A DNA stretch of 64,000 nt from contig CAZDCF010000002.1 in assembly GCA_964503895.1 (NCBI GenBank), positions 1-64,000 on the forward strand. Reading direction: 5' to 3'. Below the pieces are notes generated by a model. The model did no database searches, was not told the DNA's origin, and saw only the letters and a program-made list of their open reading frames with translations. This document shows, piece by piece, positions 53,002 to 63,123 of the stretch; position 1 is the first letter of the stretch, and the number at the start of each line of letters is the position of its first letter. Source of the DNA: Nitronereus sp964503895. GTDB taxonomy: Bacteria > Nitrospirota > Nitrospiria > Nitrospirales > UBA8639. A program made the translations under genes and the position numbers.

Positions 53002-53742
53002 TTATCCTAAATTTCCTAAACGAGATTGAATTATACTCAAGGCTGCCAGGGGAACTGTCTCTCCGCGTAGAATTGAAGCACCCAAGGAAAATGAAATAAA
53101 GTCGAATTGTTTTGCAGTTTCTTGTTCTTGCTCGGTCCATCCCCCTTCCGGTCCCCCTGTCAAAACCACTGTGCCAGAAAATTTGTTGTCTAGTGGAAGT
53201 GTCTGAAGGCCTTGTGACTCACCTCGCTCTACCAATAGGCATTTGATAGTTTCTAGACGATATTGCTCAAAAAATTTCTGAATAGGTATTGGAAGCAACA
53301 CTTGGGGAACTTCCCATCGTTCTGATTGTTGTGCGGCATCCAGGGCAATACGAGCATAGCGTTCCTGTAATAATTCAACACGTTCTGCTCTCGGACGAAC
53401 AACCACCCGGTTTGTGAGTAATGGAACGATCACAGAAACACCTAATTCAGTGGCTTTTTGAATTGCCCATTTCATATGGTCGCTCTTCAGTATTGACTGG
53501 CCCAGAATAATGCTTGCCTTGGTAGGAGGCGGTCCCTGTTCCGTTTTAAAAATCCTGCCGGTTAGTGTGGTTTTGCTTAATGATTCGATGCGAAGGTGAT
53601 ATCGCTGTCGAGCTTCATCCCCGACGATTAATTCTTCACCTTCACGCATCCGAAGGCTTTTTGAAAGATGCTGAAATAATAAACCTTTGATGTTGAGGAC
53701 TTTGTCGTTAATGTTTTTTGATGGGACAAAAAAGACTGGCAT
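53002..53742 (-). CDS. rsmE: 16S rRNA (uracil1498-N3)-methyltransferase
   Basis: The ATG at 53742 (MPVFFVP, the usual RsmE start) is preferred over one at 53829 that would overlap dnaJ. The SPOUT-fold segments GQSILKSDHMKWAIQKATELGVSVIVPLL, VVLTGGPEGGWT and SLGASILRGETVPLAAL are present. It methylates U1498 of 16S rRNA. It follows dnaJ, as in many genomes. Confidence 0.92.
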   Translation of the reverse strand: MPVFFVPSKNINDKVLNIKGLLFQHLSKSLRMREGEELIVGDEARQRYHLRIESLSKTTLTGRIFKTEQGPPPTKASIILGQSILKSDHMKWAIQKATELGVSVIVPLLTNRVVVRPRAERVELLQERYARIALDAAQQSERWEVPQVLLPIPIQKFFEQYRLETIKCLLVERGESQGLQTLPLDNKFSGTVVLTGGPEGGWTEQEQETAKQFDFISFSLGASILRGETVPLAALSIIQSRLGNLG

Positions 53743-53773
53743 GAAGAGGTAGGGATACCTAAACCTGATAGAT

Positions 53774-54901
53774 TTAATCAAATATATTCTTGACCTTGTC
53801 GAATATTCCTTCTTCACTGCTTTCGCCATCTAAATCACTCTCCTTGGCAAATGCAGAAAGCAATTCTCGTTGGTGCGATGATAATTTTGTGGGTATTTGA
53901 ATTTTGACACGGACCAGTTGATCACCCATTTGTTTTCCTTTTAACGCTGGGGCACCAATGCCTTTAAGTCGCAATACTCGGTCGTGCTGCGTGCCCTCTG
54001 GGATTTTAACTGAGTTCTTTCCTTTTAATGTAGGGACTTCCACTTTTCCTCCAAGGGTTGCAGTAACAAAATGAACTGGAAGGTTCACCAGGATATCATT
54101 TCCTTTTCGAGTAAAAATAGGGTGTGGTTTAACTGAAACAGCGACATATAAATCTCCTGGTGGACCACCATTTATTCCATGTTCACCCTCATGAGATAAT
54201 CGAAGACGCATCCCGCTTTCAATTCCGGCAGGGATGGTAACAGAGAGGTTTCGTTCTCGGTAAACACGTCGTTGCCCTCGGCATGTCGTGCAGGGATCAG
54301 AAACGATTTGTCCTGCCCCCTGACATTGGCCACAAGTTCGGTTAATTGTAAAAAAGCCTTGTTGGAGACGAACTTGACCTGTGCCCCCGCATCCGAAGCA
54401 GGTCTTTACCGCGTTACTGGACTTAGCTCCACTGCCTTTGCAGGAATCGCAGATTTCCCATCGTGGGATTTTGAGTTTAGCGTCTTTTCCGTAGACAGCT
54501 TCCTCAAAGGCTAATTCTAAATTATATTGAAGGTCATTTCCTTGTTCTGCTCGATTGCGTCCGCCTCGGCCTCCGCCAAAAAAGTCTTCGAAAATATCTC
54601 CAAAAACGTCACCAAAGCCCCCACCAGCACCAAATCCTTCAGCTCCTCCAAAGCCTTGTGGTCCACCGGAATGCCCAAACATGTCATACCGTTTTCTTGT
54701 CTCTGCATTACTGAGGACATCGTAGGCTTCACCGGCTTCCTTAAATTTGTCCTCAGCTTTTTTCTTTTCCTGAGGATCGGTTTGCAGATCAGGATGATGT
54801 TGCCTGGCAACTTTTCGAAACGCCTTTTTAATTTCATCATCTGAGGCGTCACGAGAAACCCCAAGAACTTCATAATAATCTCGTTTAGTCACTGGTGCCA
54901 T
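53774..54901 (-). CDS. dnaJ: Chaperone DnaJ
   Basis: The 375-residue protein has the J-domain with HPD (ARQHHPDLQTD), a Gly/Phe-rich region (GGPQGFGGAEGFGAGGGFGDVFGDI), and four CxxCxGxG zinc motifs, the last slightly degenerate (CTTCRGQRR). The C-terminal client-binding domain follows. It stimulates DnaK ATPase. It lies 68 bases after dnaK. Confidence 0.96.
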   Translation of the reverse strand: MAPVTKRDYYEVLGVSRDASDDEIKKAFRKVARQHHPDLQTDPQEKKKAEDKFKEAGEAYDVLSNAETRKRYDMFGHSGGPQGFGGAEGFGAGGGFGDVFGDIFEDFFGGGRGGRNRAEQGNDLQYNLELAFEEAVYGKDAKLKIPRWEICDSCKGSGAKSSNAVKTCFGCGGTGQVRLQQGFFTINRTCGQCQGAGQIVSDPCTTCRGQRRVYRERNLSVTIPAGIESGMRLRLSHEGEHGINGGPPGDLYVAVSVKPHPIFTRKGNDILVNLPVHFVTATLGGKVEVPTLKGKNSVKIPEGTQHDRVLRLKGIGAPALKGKQMGDQLVRVKIQIPTKLSSHQRELLSAFAKESDLDGESSEEGIFDKVKNIFD

Positions 54902-54969
54902 CTTTTCAAATCTGATTTCATGTGAATATTTGTACTATTCGACTTGAGAGAAGTCTATATGGCGACAAT

Positions 54970-56904
54970 TTATTTCTTTTCGCCGTCAACTTCTTCAAAC
55001 TCTGCATCCACGACTTTTTCTTGGTCGCCATTCGTACTGGTTGATGCACTATCCTCGCTGCTGTCACTATCTCCTGCTCCTGGAGGCGTACCTTCAGCGG
55101 AAGTTGACTTATACATTTCTTCTGCCAACTTGTGGGAGGCGGACTGCAAGGTTTGCATAGCCGTTTTCATGGCCTCAGTATCTTCGTCTTCCATGGCAGT
55201 TTTCATGGCAGTTATGGCCTCTTGGATTTTGGTTTTTTCTTCCTCAGGAATTTTATCGCCGTGTTCCTGTAAGTTTTTTTCCGTTCCGTAGATGAGCGTA
55301 TCAGCTTGGTTTCGAATTTCGACAGTTTCTCGCCGTTTTTTATCTTCTTCGGAATGAGCTTGCGCGTCCTTAACCAACTGTTCAACTTCTTCTTTGCTCA
55401 GGCCACTTGAAGCGGTGATTTTGATTGATTGTTCTTTTTGTGTAGCCATGTCTTTAGCATTGACATGCACAATCCCATTGGCGTCGATATCAAAAGTAAC
55501 TTCAATTTGTGGCATGCCACGAGGAGCTGGAGGAAGGCCGACGAGGTCAAATTGCCCAAGCAGTTTATTATCATTGGCCATTTCCCGTTCCCCTTGAAAA
55601 ACCCTGATCGTTACAGCAGTTTGATTATCAGCAGCGGTGGAAAAGACTTGGCTCTTTTTTGTCGGAATGGTGGTATTTCTATCAATCAATCGTGTAAAGA
55701 CTCCGCCAAGTGTTTCAATGCCTAGGGATAGGGGGGTGACGTCCAGTAAAAGGACATCCTTGACATCACCTTTGAGTACTCCGCCTTGAATTGCTGCACC
55801 AATGGCTACGACTTCGTCAGGATTTACGCCACGATGGGGGTCCTTTCCAAAGAAATTCTTCACACGTTCGATGACTTTAGGCATTCGAGTCATGCCTCCG
55901 ACTAGCACCACCTCGTTAATTTCACTGGCGGAAACTCCTGAATCGGCTAGTGCTTTTTTGCACGGTTCAATAGACCGAACAATCAGATCATCAACTAATT
56001 GCTCAAATTTCGCACGGGTGAGTTTAAGGACCATGTGCTTAGGCCCACTTGAATCTGCCGTGATAAAAGGTAAATTAATCTCAGTTTCTTGTGCAGAGGA
56101 TAATTCAATTTTCGCGCGTTCAGCGGCTTCTTTCAGGCGCTGTAAAGCCATGCGATCGTTTTTCAGGTCGATGCCTTGGTCTTTTTTGAATTCCTCTACA
56201 AGCCAATCAATAATACGGAGATCAAAGTCATCGCCGCCGAGGAAAGTATCTCCATTTGTGGCCTTGACCTCAAAGACTCCGTCTCCGATTTCCAAGATAG
56301 ATACGTCAAAAGTTCCGCCTCCAAGGTCATAAACCGCAATACGCTCTTCGGCTTTCTTGTCCAAACCATAAGCGAGTGAGGCGGCAGTTGGCTCATTAAT
56401 GATACGCAAAACATTAAGGCCGGCAATTTGACCGGCATCTTTGGTTGCTTGACGTTGGCTATCATCAAAATATGCAGGAACCGTAATCACCGCATCAGTC
56501 ACTTTTTCGCTCAAATAGTCCTCAGCGGTTTGCTTGATTTTTTGTAAGATCATGGCTGAGATTTCTGGCGGACTGTAGGTTTTGTCACGAATCTTCACGT
56601 GAGCATCACCATTAGAGCCCTCCTCAATTTTATAGGGGAGGCGGGCAGTCGCATTTTTGACTTCCTTGGCCGTGAATTTACGACCCATTAACCGTTTCAC
56701 GGAAAAAATAGTGTTTTCTGGATTAGTGATGGCTTGCCGCTTTGCAATTTGGCCGACCAACCGCTCTTCTTTATCATTTACCGCTACCACCGATGGAGTC
56801 GTGCGCCCTCCCTCGGAATTTGTGACGACTTCTGGGTCGCCACCGCTCATAATTGCGATACAAGAATTAGTAGTTCCAAGGTCAATTCCGATAATTTTGC
56901 TCAT
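54970..56904 (-). CDS. dnaK: Chaperone DnaK (Hsp70)
   Basis: The 644-residue protein begins MSKIIGIDLGTTNSCIAIMSG. It has TVPAYFDDSQRQATKDAGQIAGL and AVYDLGGGTFDVSILEIG. The ASST-rich acidic tail ends EFEEVDGEKK. Full length and all ATPase motifs are present. A GGAAGGAG site precedes the ATG, and the gap to grpE is 20 bases. Confidence 0.97.
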   Translation of the reverse strand: MSKIIGIDLGTTNSCIAIMSGGDPEVVTNSEGGRTTPSVVAVNDKEERLVGQIAKRQAITNPENTIFSVKRLMGRKFTAKEVKNATARLPYKIEEGSNGDAHVKIRDKTYSPPEISAMILQKIKQTAEDYLSEKVTDAVITVPAYFDDSQRQATKDAGQIAGLNVLRIINEPTAASLAYGLDKKAEERIAVYDLGGGTFDVSILEIGDGVFEVKATNGDTFLGGDDFDLRIIDWLVEEFKKDQGIDLKNDRMALQRLKEAAERAKIELSSAQETEINLPFITADSSGPKHMVLKLTRAKFEQLVDDLIVRSIEPCKKALADSGVSASEINEVVLVGGMTRMPKVIERVKNFFGKDPHRGVNPDEVVAIGAAIQGGVLKGDVKDVLLLDVTPLSLGIETLGGVFTRLIDRNTTIPTKKSQVFSTAADNQTAVTIRVFQGEREMANDNKLLGQFDLVGLPPAPRGMPQIEVTFDIDANGIVHVNAKDMATQKEQSIKITASSGLSKEEVEQLVKDAQAHSEEDKKRRETVEIRNQADTLIYGTEKNLQEHGDKIPEEEKTKIQEAITAMKTAMEDEDTEAMKTAMQTLQSASHKLAEEMYKSTSAEGTPPGAGDSDSSEDSASTSTNGDQEKVVDAEFEEVDGEKK

Positions 56905-56924
56905 TCTTATTCTCCTTCCTTACT

Positions 56925-57602
56925 CTATTCTATACTTTCATCTTCCGAGGGTGCGGCGGAATCCTTGGCTGTAGCCGCCCTGGACACGGTGACCATCGCG
57001 GGTCGAAGAATGCGATCCTGAAGAAAATATCCTTTTTGATATTCGTCAACGACACAATTTTCGGCGATGGTTGAGGATTCTACTTGCCCTACGGCCTGAT
57101 GTTTTGTAGGGTCAAACGGTTCTCCGACACTAGTCACTTGACTTACTCCAAGTTTTTCCAAGGTATCGAAAAACTGTTTGTAGGTTAGTTCCACGCCCTG
57201 GAGAAATCCCTCACTATCCGCTTGTTCCGTGCTGCATTGAAGAGCTCTTTCAAGGTTATCAATGGTGGGAAGTAAGTCTCTTAATAGTTTTTCATTAGCA
57301 AATCGGACTGTATCGCCTTGATCCCGTTGAGTCCGGCGTTTGTAGTTCTCAAATTCTGCCGCTAACCGAAGGTATTTGTCATTCAGGACCTGCAGTTCTT
57401 CGGTTTTGGCCACGAGTTCAGTTTGGGGGATCAAATGCTCGTCTTGTTCGTCTGAATTTTCCTCTTTGGCTTCGGGGAGAGCGGCAACCACGTTTTCTAA
57501 TGTTTTCGCTTGTTGGGCATCTTCAGTTTCATGTTTGTCGGAGGCTCTTGATTCTTGTTGTGGATTTTCCAAAATCTCTTCCTTTATTGACTGCTGAAGC
57601 AC
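56925..57602 (-). CDS. grpE: Nucleotide exchange factor GrpE
   Basis: The 225-residue protein has a long acidic N-terminus, a coiled-coil (TEELQVLNDKYLRLAAEFENYKRRTQRD) and the GrpE head (EPFDPTKHQAVGQVESSTIAENCVVDEYQKGYFLQDRILRPAMV). It releases ADP from DnaK. The start is GTG at 57602. No hrcA gene and no CIRCE element are visible upstream. Confidence 0.95.
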   Translation of the reverse strand: MLQQSIKEEILENPQQESRASDKHETEDAQQAKTLENVVAALPEAKEENSDEQDEHLIPQTELVAKTEELQVLNDKYLRLAAEFENYKRRTQRDQGDTVRFANEKLLRDLLPTIDNLERALQCSTEQADSEGFLQGVELTYKQFFDTLEKLGVSQVTSVGEPFDPTKHQAVGQVESSTIAENCVVDEYQKGYFLQDRILRPAMVTVSRAATAKDSAAPSEDESIE

Positions 57603-57881
57603 AAAATTCTTTAAAAAGCTGAGGTTTTTCGGATGAATCTTATTTTTCTTTGACTAATGGTTCTTCAGGTAGATTAGAAAGCCAGAATCTCTTGGACCGG
57701 AGGAATGCCTGCTCGAATAAAGGTTTTTCTAGTTCAAGACGTTCGGTCCGGCATCAGGCACACACTACCATTGCCGTATAGGCCGTTTTTCAGATAGGCA
57801 CTATGGGGGGGAAGTCAACCCAATGGGGGGAAAAATAGGGAAAATCTTTTAGGGCTGTGGATAAGTAGTTAGGGTCGCTGA
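57603..57881. promoter_or_regulatory. Regulatory gap upstream of grpE with C-rich elements
   Basis: On the minus strand TTGACT (57818-57813), a 16-base spacer and TATCTG (57796-57791) form a weak sigma-70-like promoter. CCCCAT occurs twice in the same stretch (near 57804-57809 and 57824-57829), recalling the -10 of heat-shock sigma-32 promoters, although no good CTTGAA -35 is at the right distance. I see no TTAGCACTC inverted repeat. Confidence 0.35.
57856..57864 (-). promoter_or_regulatory. DnaA-box consensus (minus strand)
   Basis: TGTGGATAA is the exact complement of TTATCCACA. It lies in the grpE-coaX gap, 18 bases from the coaX stop codon. Function is unproven. Confidence 0.25.
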
Positions 57882-58649
57882 TTAGTTTTTTACACGTTGG
57901 TAAAGGAGGGCCAGGCCCTCAAGGGTCAGATAGGGGCAGATCTCTTGGATTGATTGAGTGACTGGGGCCAAAATAGGCGCGAGCCCTCCCGTGGCAATTA
58001 CGCGAGCTGTTTGTCCAACTTCTTGCTTAATGCGAGTTGTCAGTTCATCCACTAAGCCAGAATACCCAAAAATTAGTCCAGATTGGATGCTACTGGCTGT
58101 ATCCGTACCAATGACATTTTTAGGCCTTACTAACTCTACGTTAGGTAGTTTGGCAGTTTGAGCATGAAGGGCGTCGGCAGAACTTTTCAGACCTGGAGCA
58201 ATTGCTCCACCTAGGTACCGTCCATCCGAAGTCACCGTACAAAAGGTCGTGGCAGTGCCAAAGTCTACAATAATCAGGCTTGATTGGAATCGCGCATAAG
58301 CTGCGGCTGCGTTAACTAATCGATCTGTACCTATTTCATGGGCATTGGCATATTGCAGCACCAATCCGAAAGGAAAGTCTGCAGTCACGAGAAGTGGACA
58401 ATGATGGAAACAAGTCTCAATAACTTGCTCTATAATAGATGTGACTTGAGGAACCACGCTAGAAATAATTGTCCCATCTAGGTCTTTTGGATATATGTCA
58501 TGCTCCCGCATGAGAGAAATAAACAATGAACCATATTCATCGGATGTTTTCGTTGCATTTGTGGCCAGACGCCAGGAGGCAAGAAGCGTGTTTTTCTCAA
58601 AAACGCCAAATGCAATTTGAGAATTACCAATGTCTATAGCAAGTAGCAT
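57882..58649 (-). CDS. coaX: Type III pantothenate kinase
   Basis: The 255-residue ASKHA-fold kinase starts MLLAIDIGNSQIAFGVFE. It has NAHEIGTDRLVNAAAAYARF and FGTATTFCTVTSDGRYLGGAIAPGL, the pantothenate and nucleotide sites. It performs the first step of CoA synthesis. It follows birA by 11 bases in a cofactor operon. Confidence 0.93.
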   Translation of the reverse strand: MLLAIDIGNSQIAFGVFEKNTLLASWRLATNATKTSDEYGSLFISLMREHDIYPKDLDGTIISSVVPQVTSIIEQVIETCFHHCPLLVTADFPFGLVLQYANAHEIGTDRLVNAAAAYARFQSSLIIVDFGTATTFCTVTSDGRYLGGAIAPGLKSSADALHAQTAKLPNVELVRPKNVIGTDTASSIQSGLIFGYSGLVDELTTRIKQEVGQTARVIATGGLAPILAPVTQSIQEICPYLTLEGLALLYQRVKN

Positions 58650-58660
58650 CGCTTATTCCA

Positions 58661-59482
58661 TTATCTGATATGTGTAACATCGGCCGAATGCAAGACAATA
58701 TTTTTTTTAGCTCCTGCTTCAAAGGGTGTGACCTGAAGGGAGCCGTCTTTCCCTATTTCTGTTGCTCGTCCGTTAACGTGGTGAGACCCGGTGAGGGTAC
58801 AACAAACATCTGTTCCTAATGTAGAACAAGAGGCTGAATATGCCGAATGAATTACATCAAGATCATGCCTTGCTAGCCGCTCATACCATTTCTCCAAATT
58901 ATTGAAAATGCCTGAAAGAAGGGAGTTTCTATTACAGAATTGTCCAGATTCTTGATAAAGTGAAGTCGAAATATCATGGAGTTCCGGAGGCAGATCCTCC
59001 GAGGTAGAGTTCACATTCACACCAAATCCGACAATAAGTGCCGGAGCATTACCTTTCCGAGTGATGCCTTGACATAAAATTCCCCCCAGCTTTTTATCTG
59101 CCACAAGAAGGTCATTAGGCCATTTCAGGGATAAGGTCGTGGAGTGATTTATTTGAATGGCTTCGGCTATTGCTAGACCTGTTACGAGGGGAACCCAAGG
59201 GAGATATTCTTGAAGATCTGGATTTTTTAGAATCACGGAGCAGTAAATATTCTTATTTGGTGGCGAAACCCACGCTCGATCTAATCGTCCCTTTCCAGCA
59301 GTCTGGTGCTCTGCGAGAATAACGGTTCCGTGCGGTTCGCCTGAATCCGCTAAAGTTAATCCTAGCGAGTTTGTAGACGGTGTTTTGGTAAGGATATGAA
59401 TAATTTTTCCCAGTGATTGGGTACAGAGAGCAGATTGAATGACTTCAACATTCAATGCGTCAGATGTTGGCTGAACAAGCAT
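58661..59482 (-). CDS. birA: Biotin-[acetyl-CoA-carboxylase] ligase, monofunctional
   Basis: The 273-residue protein has STNSLGL, AEHQTAGKGRLDRAWVSPPNKNIYCSVIL, LKWPNDLLVADKKLGGIL and VGFGVNVN, all of the catalytic BPL core. The N-terminal helix-turn-helix of bifunctional BirA is absent, so it should not repress transcription. It would biotinylate AccB (28412). It sits between nadC and coaX. Confidence 0.93.
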   Translation of the reverse strand: MLVQPTSDALNVEVIQSALCTQSLGKIIHILTKTPSTNSLGLTLADSGEPHGTVILAEHQTAGKGRLDRAWVSPPNKNIYCSVILKNPDLQEYLPWVPLVTGLAIAEAIQINHSTTLSLKWPNDLLVADKKLGGILCQGITRKGNAPALIVGFGVNVNSTSEDLPPELHDISTSLYQESGQFCNRNSLLSGIFNNLEKWYERLARHDLDVIHSAYSASCSTLGTDVCCTLTGSHHVNGRATEIGKDGSLQVTPFEAGAKKNIVLHSADVTHIR

Positions 59483-59517
59483 AAAGAAATAAAGACGTTT
59501 GCAAATTTAGTAATAGT

Positions 59518-60372
59518 TTATATTTCTAAACTCATGTTAACTGCTGGTGCAGAATGCGTGAGTGAGCCAATGGAAATATAATCTGCGCCAGCTGCCGCAA
59601 ATTCTAGAACGTTGTCTAACGTAATTCCTCCCGAGACCTCAACAATGGCCCGGCCCTTAATTTGATTTACCGCCTGACGGACTAATTCTGGGGACATATT
59701 ATCAAGCAGCAGCACAGCAGCCTGTCCTTCAATGGCTTGCTCAATCTCATCTAAAGATTCAATTTCTACGAAAATCTTGAGGCCATGTGGACCTTTAGCT
59801 TTGGCGAGTCGACAAATTTTTGTGATGTCCATTCCCTGTGATCTGAGGGTAGCGATATGGTTATCCTTGATAAGGATGCCATCATTTAACGACATACGAT
59901 GGTTCGTTCCAGAGCCAATAGCTACAGCCCATTTTTCCAACCTTCGAAGCCCAGGTATGGTTTTTCGTGTATCTAGAATTTTTGTCGGGTATTTTCGTAC
60001 GGCATCACAGAAAGTTTTGGTGATCGTGGCGATTCCCGAGAGATGTTGAAGAAAGTTCAAGGCGGTGCGCTCCCCCTTGAGAATGCTTCTGGTTGACCCA
60101 CGCAAAGAAGCAACCGCTTCCCCCACTTGTATTGTTTCCCCATCAATTCGGTGTACTTGAAGAGCCACTGATGAGTCTAACAATTCAAAGATTTTTTGGA
60201 GAAGAGGAATTCCAGCTAGTGTAAGAGGTTCCTTAGCAACAATAGTGGCATTGGTTATTGAATCAGAAGAAACAAGAGCGTTGGTAGTCACGTCACCGTG
60301 GACAAGGTCTTCCTCAAGAGCAAGTTTCACAATAGGGTCTAAGTCTAGAGAAGAAAGAATGGTATTCGACAT
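59518..60372 (-). CDS. nadC: Nicotinate-nucleotide pyrophosphorylase
   Basis: The 284-residue protein has LALEEDLVHGDVTTNAL, TRKTIPGLRRLEKWAVAIGSGTNHRMSLNDGILIKDNHIA, EIESLDEIEQA, and the GGITLDNVLEFAAAGADYISIGSLTHSA phosphate site. It forms nicotinate mononucleotide from quinolinate and PRPP. It lies 9 bases after valS. Confidence 0.95.
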   Translation of the reverse strand: MSNTILSSLDLDPIVKLALEEDLVHGDVTTNALVSSDSITNATIVAKEPLTLAGIPLLQKIFELLDSSVALQVHRIDGETIQVGEAVASLRGSTRSILKGERTALNFLQHLSGIATITKTFCDAVRKYPTKILDTRKTIPGLRRLEKWAVAIGSGTNHRMSLNDGILIKDNHIATLRSQGMDITKICRLAKAKGPHGLKIFVEIESLDEIEQAIEGQAAVLLLDNMSPELVRQAVNQIKGRAIVEVSGGITLDNVLEFAAAGADYISIGSLTHSAPAVNMSLEI

Positions 60373-60381
60373 GGGATGTTC

Positions 60382-63123
60382 TTAAACCATCTTTTGGAGT
60401 TGCAACTCACTACTTGAAAGCAAAGAGAGTTCTGCCGTTATCGCTTCCAGTCGCTCACGAGATTTTTGAAAAATTTCCTGTGGGGCTTTTTCGGCAAAAT
60501 CAGATGATTCTAATCGTCCTTGGAGGCGCGAAGCTTCTTTTTGTTTGGTGTGCGTTTGTTTGCGAATACGATCTAGCGCTTTCTTTAGGTCAATATCTCC
60601 CTCGATCTGAATTCCGATGGTAAAGCTTCCAGCAACTAAGCGCAAAATTTGGTCTACTGGAAAATTATCTTGGTCCGTCACGTTAAGCGTTCCCCTGCCT
60701 AGATATGTAATGAAGGGGGATAGCATTTGCAGATTTGAGACGCCAGCAGGATCTTTTGCTGTTGCATAGAGCCAAAGTTTTTTTGATGGACCATATTCCA
60801 GTAATGCACGCCCTGTTCGTATGATCGTGACAACCTGCTCTATAATTCTAAATGATTCTTCCGCCTTCGTATCCAACCAATCTGATTGTGACGTTGGGTA
60901 TGATTGGATTACGATGCTCTCGCCTCGATGGGGAATAGCTTGCCAAATTTCTTCTGTAAGAAATGGCATAAAGGGATGAAGGAGTCGTTGCAAGATTTCA
61001 AATGATTCAAGGAGTGTGTGTCGCGTTGACCTGGTTTCTTGTGTGTCAGCACCTTGAAGCGAGGGCTTGATGAGTTCTAAGTACCAATCACAATATTCAT
61101 GCCATGTAAAATGGTAAAGTTGGTTTGCAGCTTGATCAAATCGATAGTCCTCAAGGCAGCCATTGACCGATTCGATGACCTGATTGAGGCGAGTCAAAAT
61201 CCAACGGTCAATTAATGGACGATTTGGAAAGGGCAGAGCTTCGGTTTTTTTATCAGCATTCATAAGGATAAACCGTGCGGCATTCCAAATCTTATTTGTA
61301 AAGTTGCGATAGCCTTCGATACGCTCCTCGGACAATTTAATGTCACGGCCAGGTGAGGTCATGGAGGTCAGAGTGAATCGCAAAGCATCTGTCCCATATT
61401 GGGACATTTTGGTTAATGGGTCGATGACATTGCCTTTTGACTTGCTCATTTTCTGTCCCTCTGCATCACGAACCAAAGCGTGGATATAAACATCGCGGAA
61501 TGGAGGTTGGCCGGTAAACTTTAATCCCATCATGATCATTCGGGCTACCCAGAAAAATAAAATATCTAAACCCGTGACGAGTGTTGTGGTGGGATAAAAG
61601 GTTTTAAGGTCTGCTGTTTCTTCAGGCCAACCCAATGTTGAAAATGGCCATAGGGCGGATGAGAACCAGGTGTCCAATACGTCCGGATCTTGAATAAATT
61701 CTTTGTTGCCACAGATAGGACAATTCGAAGGTGCCGTTCGGTCTACAATTGGTCTGGCATTTGGGGGAATGATGCTGCTCCCTGCCCCGTGACCAACTTG
61801 CTTGCTCTCAGGGTAACAGTTAGTGCAGTACCACGCCGGAATTCTGTGGCCCCACCAGATTTGCCGAGAGATACACCAGTCTTTGATGCCTCGCATCCAC
61901 CCTAGGTAATTATTCGCCCAGCCTTCGGGGATAATTCGAATTTGTCCTGTTTCCACCGCTCGAATGGCTGGATCAGCAAGAGGCTGAATTTTGACAAACC
62001 ATTGGGGAGATAAAAAAGGTTCGACCACGGTTTTACATCGGTAGCATTTTCCCAAAGCCATCTGATGATCTTCGATGCTCGGTAAAAGTTCTTGGGCCTG
62101 AAGTGCTTCGATAATAATTTGGCGAGCTTTGTTTACAGGAACTTGGTCTAATTGTTTTCTTAATGGAGGGGCGACTTCAGCCTTTTTTAAGGCTTCCGAA
62201 TCGAATTGGCCACGACAATTGAAAATTGAAAGACGTGGAAGTTGATGGCGTTCTCCAGCCTCGAAGTCATTAAAGTCGTGTGCCGGCGTAATTTTAACTA
62301 CACCGGTACCAAACTCAGGATCAACAAGAATAGTGTCGCCAATTATGGGAATGGTTCGAGATGTTAGTGGCAGACAAACTGATTTCCCAATGAGATGATT
62401 GTAGCGGGAATCTTCTGGGTGAATCGCCACCGCAGTATCGCCTAACATGGTTTCTGGACGGGTGGTGGCTATTGTCAAAAATGCGGTAGGATCATCAGCC
62501 AATGGGTATTGGATATGATAGAGTTTGTTTTTCAACTGATCGTGTTCGACTTCAATATCGGATAAGGCTGTGAGGCATCGTGGGCACCAGTTGATTAGCC
62601 GTTCACCACGGTAAATTAATTGTTCTTCGTATAGACGGACAAAAACTTCGCACACGGCCTTTGATAGACCATCATCCATTGTGAAGCGGAGTCGATCCCA
62701 ATCACAGGACGCCCCAAGATGTTTGAGTTGTCCAAGGATCGTGTTTCCTGACTCCTGCTTCCAAGCCCAGATTCGTTCAATAAATGTTTCCCGCCCAAGT
62801 TCTTCTCGAGAATTACCTTCTTGGTGAAGTTGGCGTTCGACTACATTCTGGGTAGCAATACCTGCGTGATCTGTTCCTGGTAACCATAAAGTCTTTCGGC
62901 CTTGCATCCGTCGCCAACGGATGAGAATGTCTTGCAGTGTATTATTGAGTGCATGACCAATGTGGAGTGAGCCTGTAACATTTGGTGGAGGAATGACAAT
63001 GGTATAAGAATCCCCTGGAGCGTCAAGCTTGCCAGTGAAATACCCTTGGTCAATCCAATATTGCCCCCAACGTGCTTCGACAGCCTGGGGCTCATAAACT
63101 TTTTCTAGTTGTCGGGAAGTCAT
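60382..63123 (-). CDS. valS: Valyl-tRNA synthetase
   Basis: The 913-residue class I synthetase (from ATG at 63123, MTSRQLEKVYEP) has the HIGH motif in GSLHIGHALNN, KMSKS in GQKMSKSKGN, the CP1 editing domain with TTRPETMLGDTAVAIHPED, zinc-type Cys pairs, and a C-terminal coiled coil (DLKKALDRIRKQTHTKQKEASRLQGRL). A frame from 63162 adds 13 unlikely residues. It charges tRNA-Val. Confidence 0.96.
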   Translation of the reverse strand: MTSRQLEKVYEPQAVEARWGQYWIDQGYFTGKLDAPGDSYTIVIPPPNVTGSLHIGHALNNTLQDILIRWRRMQGRKTLWLPGTDHAGIATQNVVERQLHQEGNSREELGRETFIERIWAWKQESGNTILGQLKHLGASCDWDRLRFTMDDGLSKAVCEVFVRLYEEQLIYRGERLINWCPRCLTALSDIEVEHDQLKNKLYHIQYPLADDPTAFLTIATTRPETMLGDTAVAIHPEDSRYNHLIGKSVCLPLTSRTIPIIGDTILVDPEFGTGVVKITPAHDFNDFEAGERHQLPRLSIFNCRGQFDSEALKKAEVAPPLRKQLDQVPVNKARQIIIEALQAQELLPSIEDHQMALGKCYRCKTVVEPFLSPQWFVKIQPLADPAIRAVETGQIRIIPEGWANNYLGWMRGIKDWCISRQIWWGHRIPAWYCTNCYPESKQVGHGAGSSIIPPNARPIVDRTAPSNCPICGNKEFIQDPDVLDTWFSSALWPFSTLGWPEETADLKTFYPTTTLVTGLDILFFWVARMIMMGLKFTGQPPFRDVYIHALVRDAEGQKMSKSKGNVIDPLTKMSQYGTDALRFTLTSMTSPGRDIKLSEERIEGYRNFTNKIWNAARFILMNADKKTEALPFPNRPLIDRWILTRLNQVIESVNGCLEDYRFDQAANQLYHFTWHEYCDWYLELIKPSLQGADTQETRSTRHTLLESFEILQRLLHPFMPFLTEEIWQAIPHRGESIVIQSYPTSQSDWLDTKAEESFRIIEQVVTIIRTGRALLEYGPSKKLWLYATAKDPAGVSNLQMLSPFITYLGRGTLNVTDQDNFPVDQILRLVAGSFTIGIQIEGDIDLKKALDRIRKQTHTKQKEASRLQGRLESSDFAEKAPQEIFQKSRERLEAITAELSLLSSSELQLQKMV

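Noticed and set aside
54272..56404. Several plus-strand frames inside dnaJ and dnaK
   Set aside because: They are antisense shadows of strongly conserved chaperone genes.
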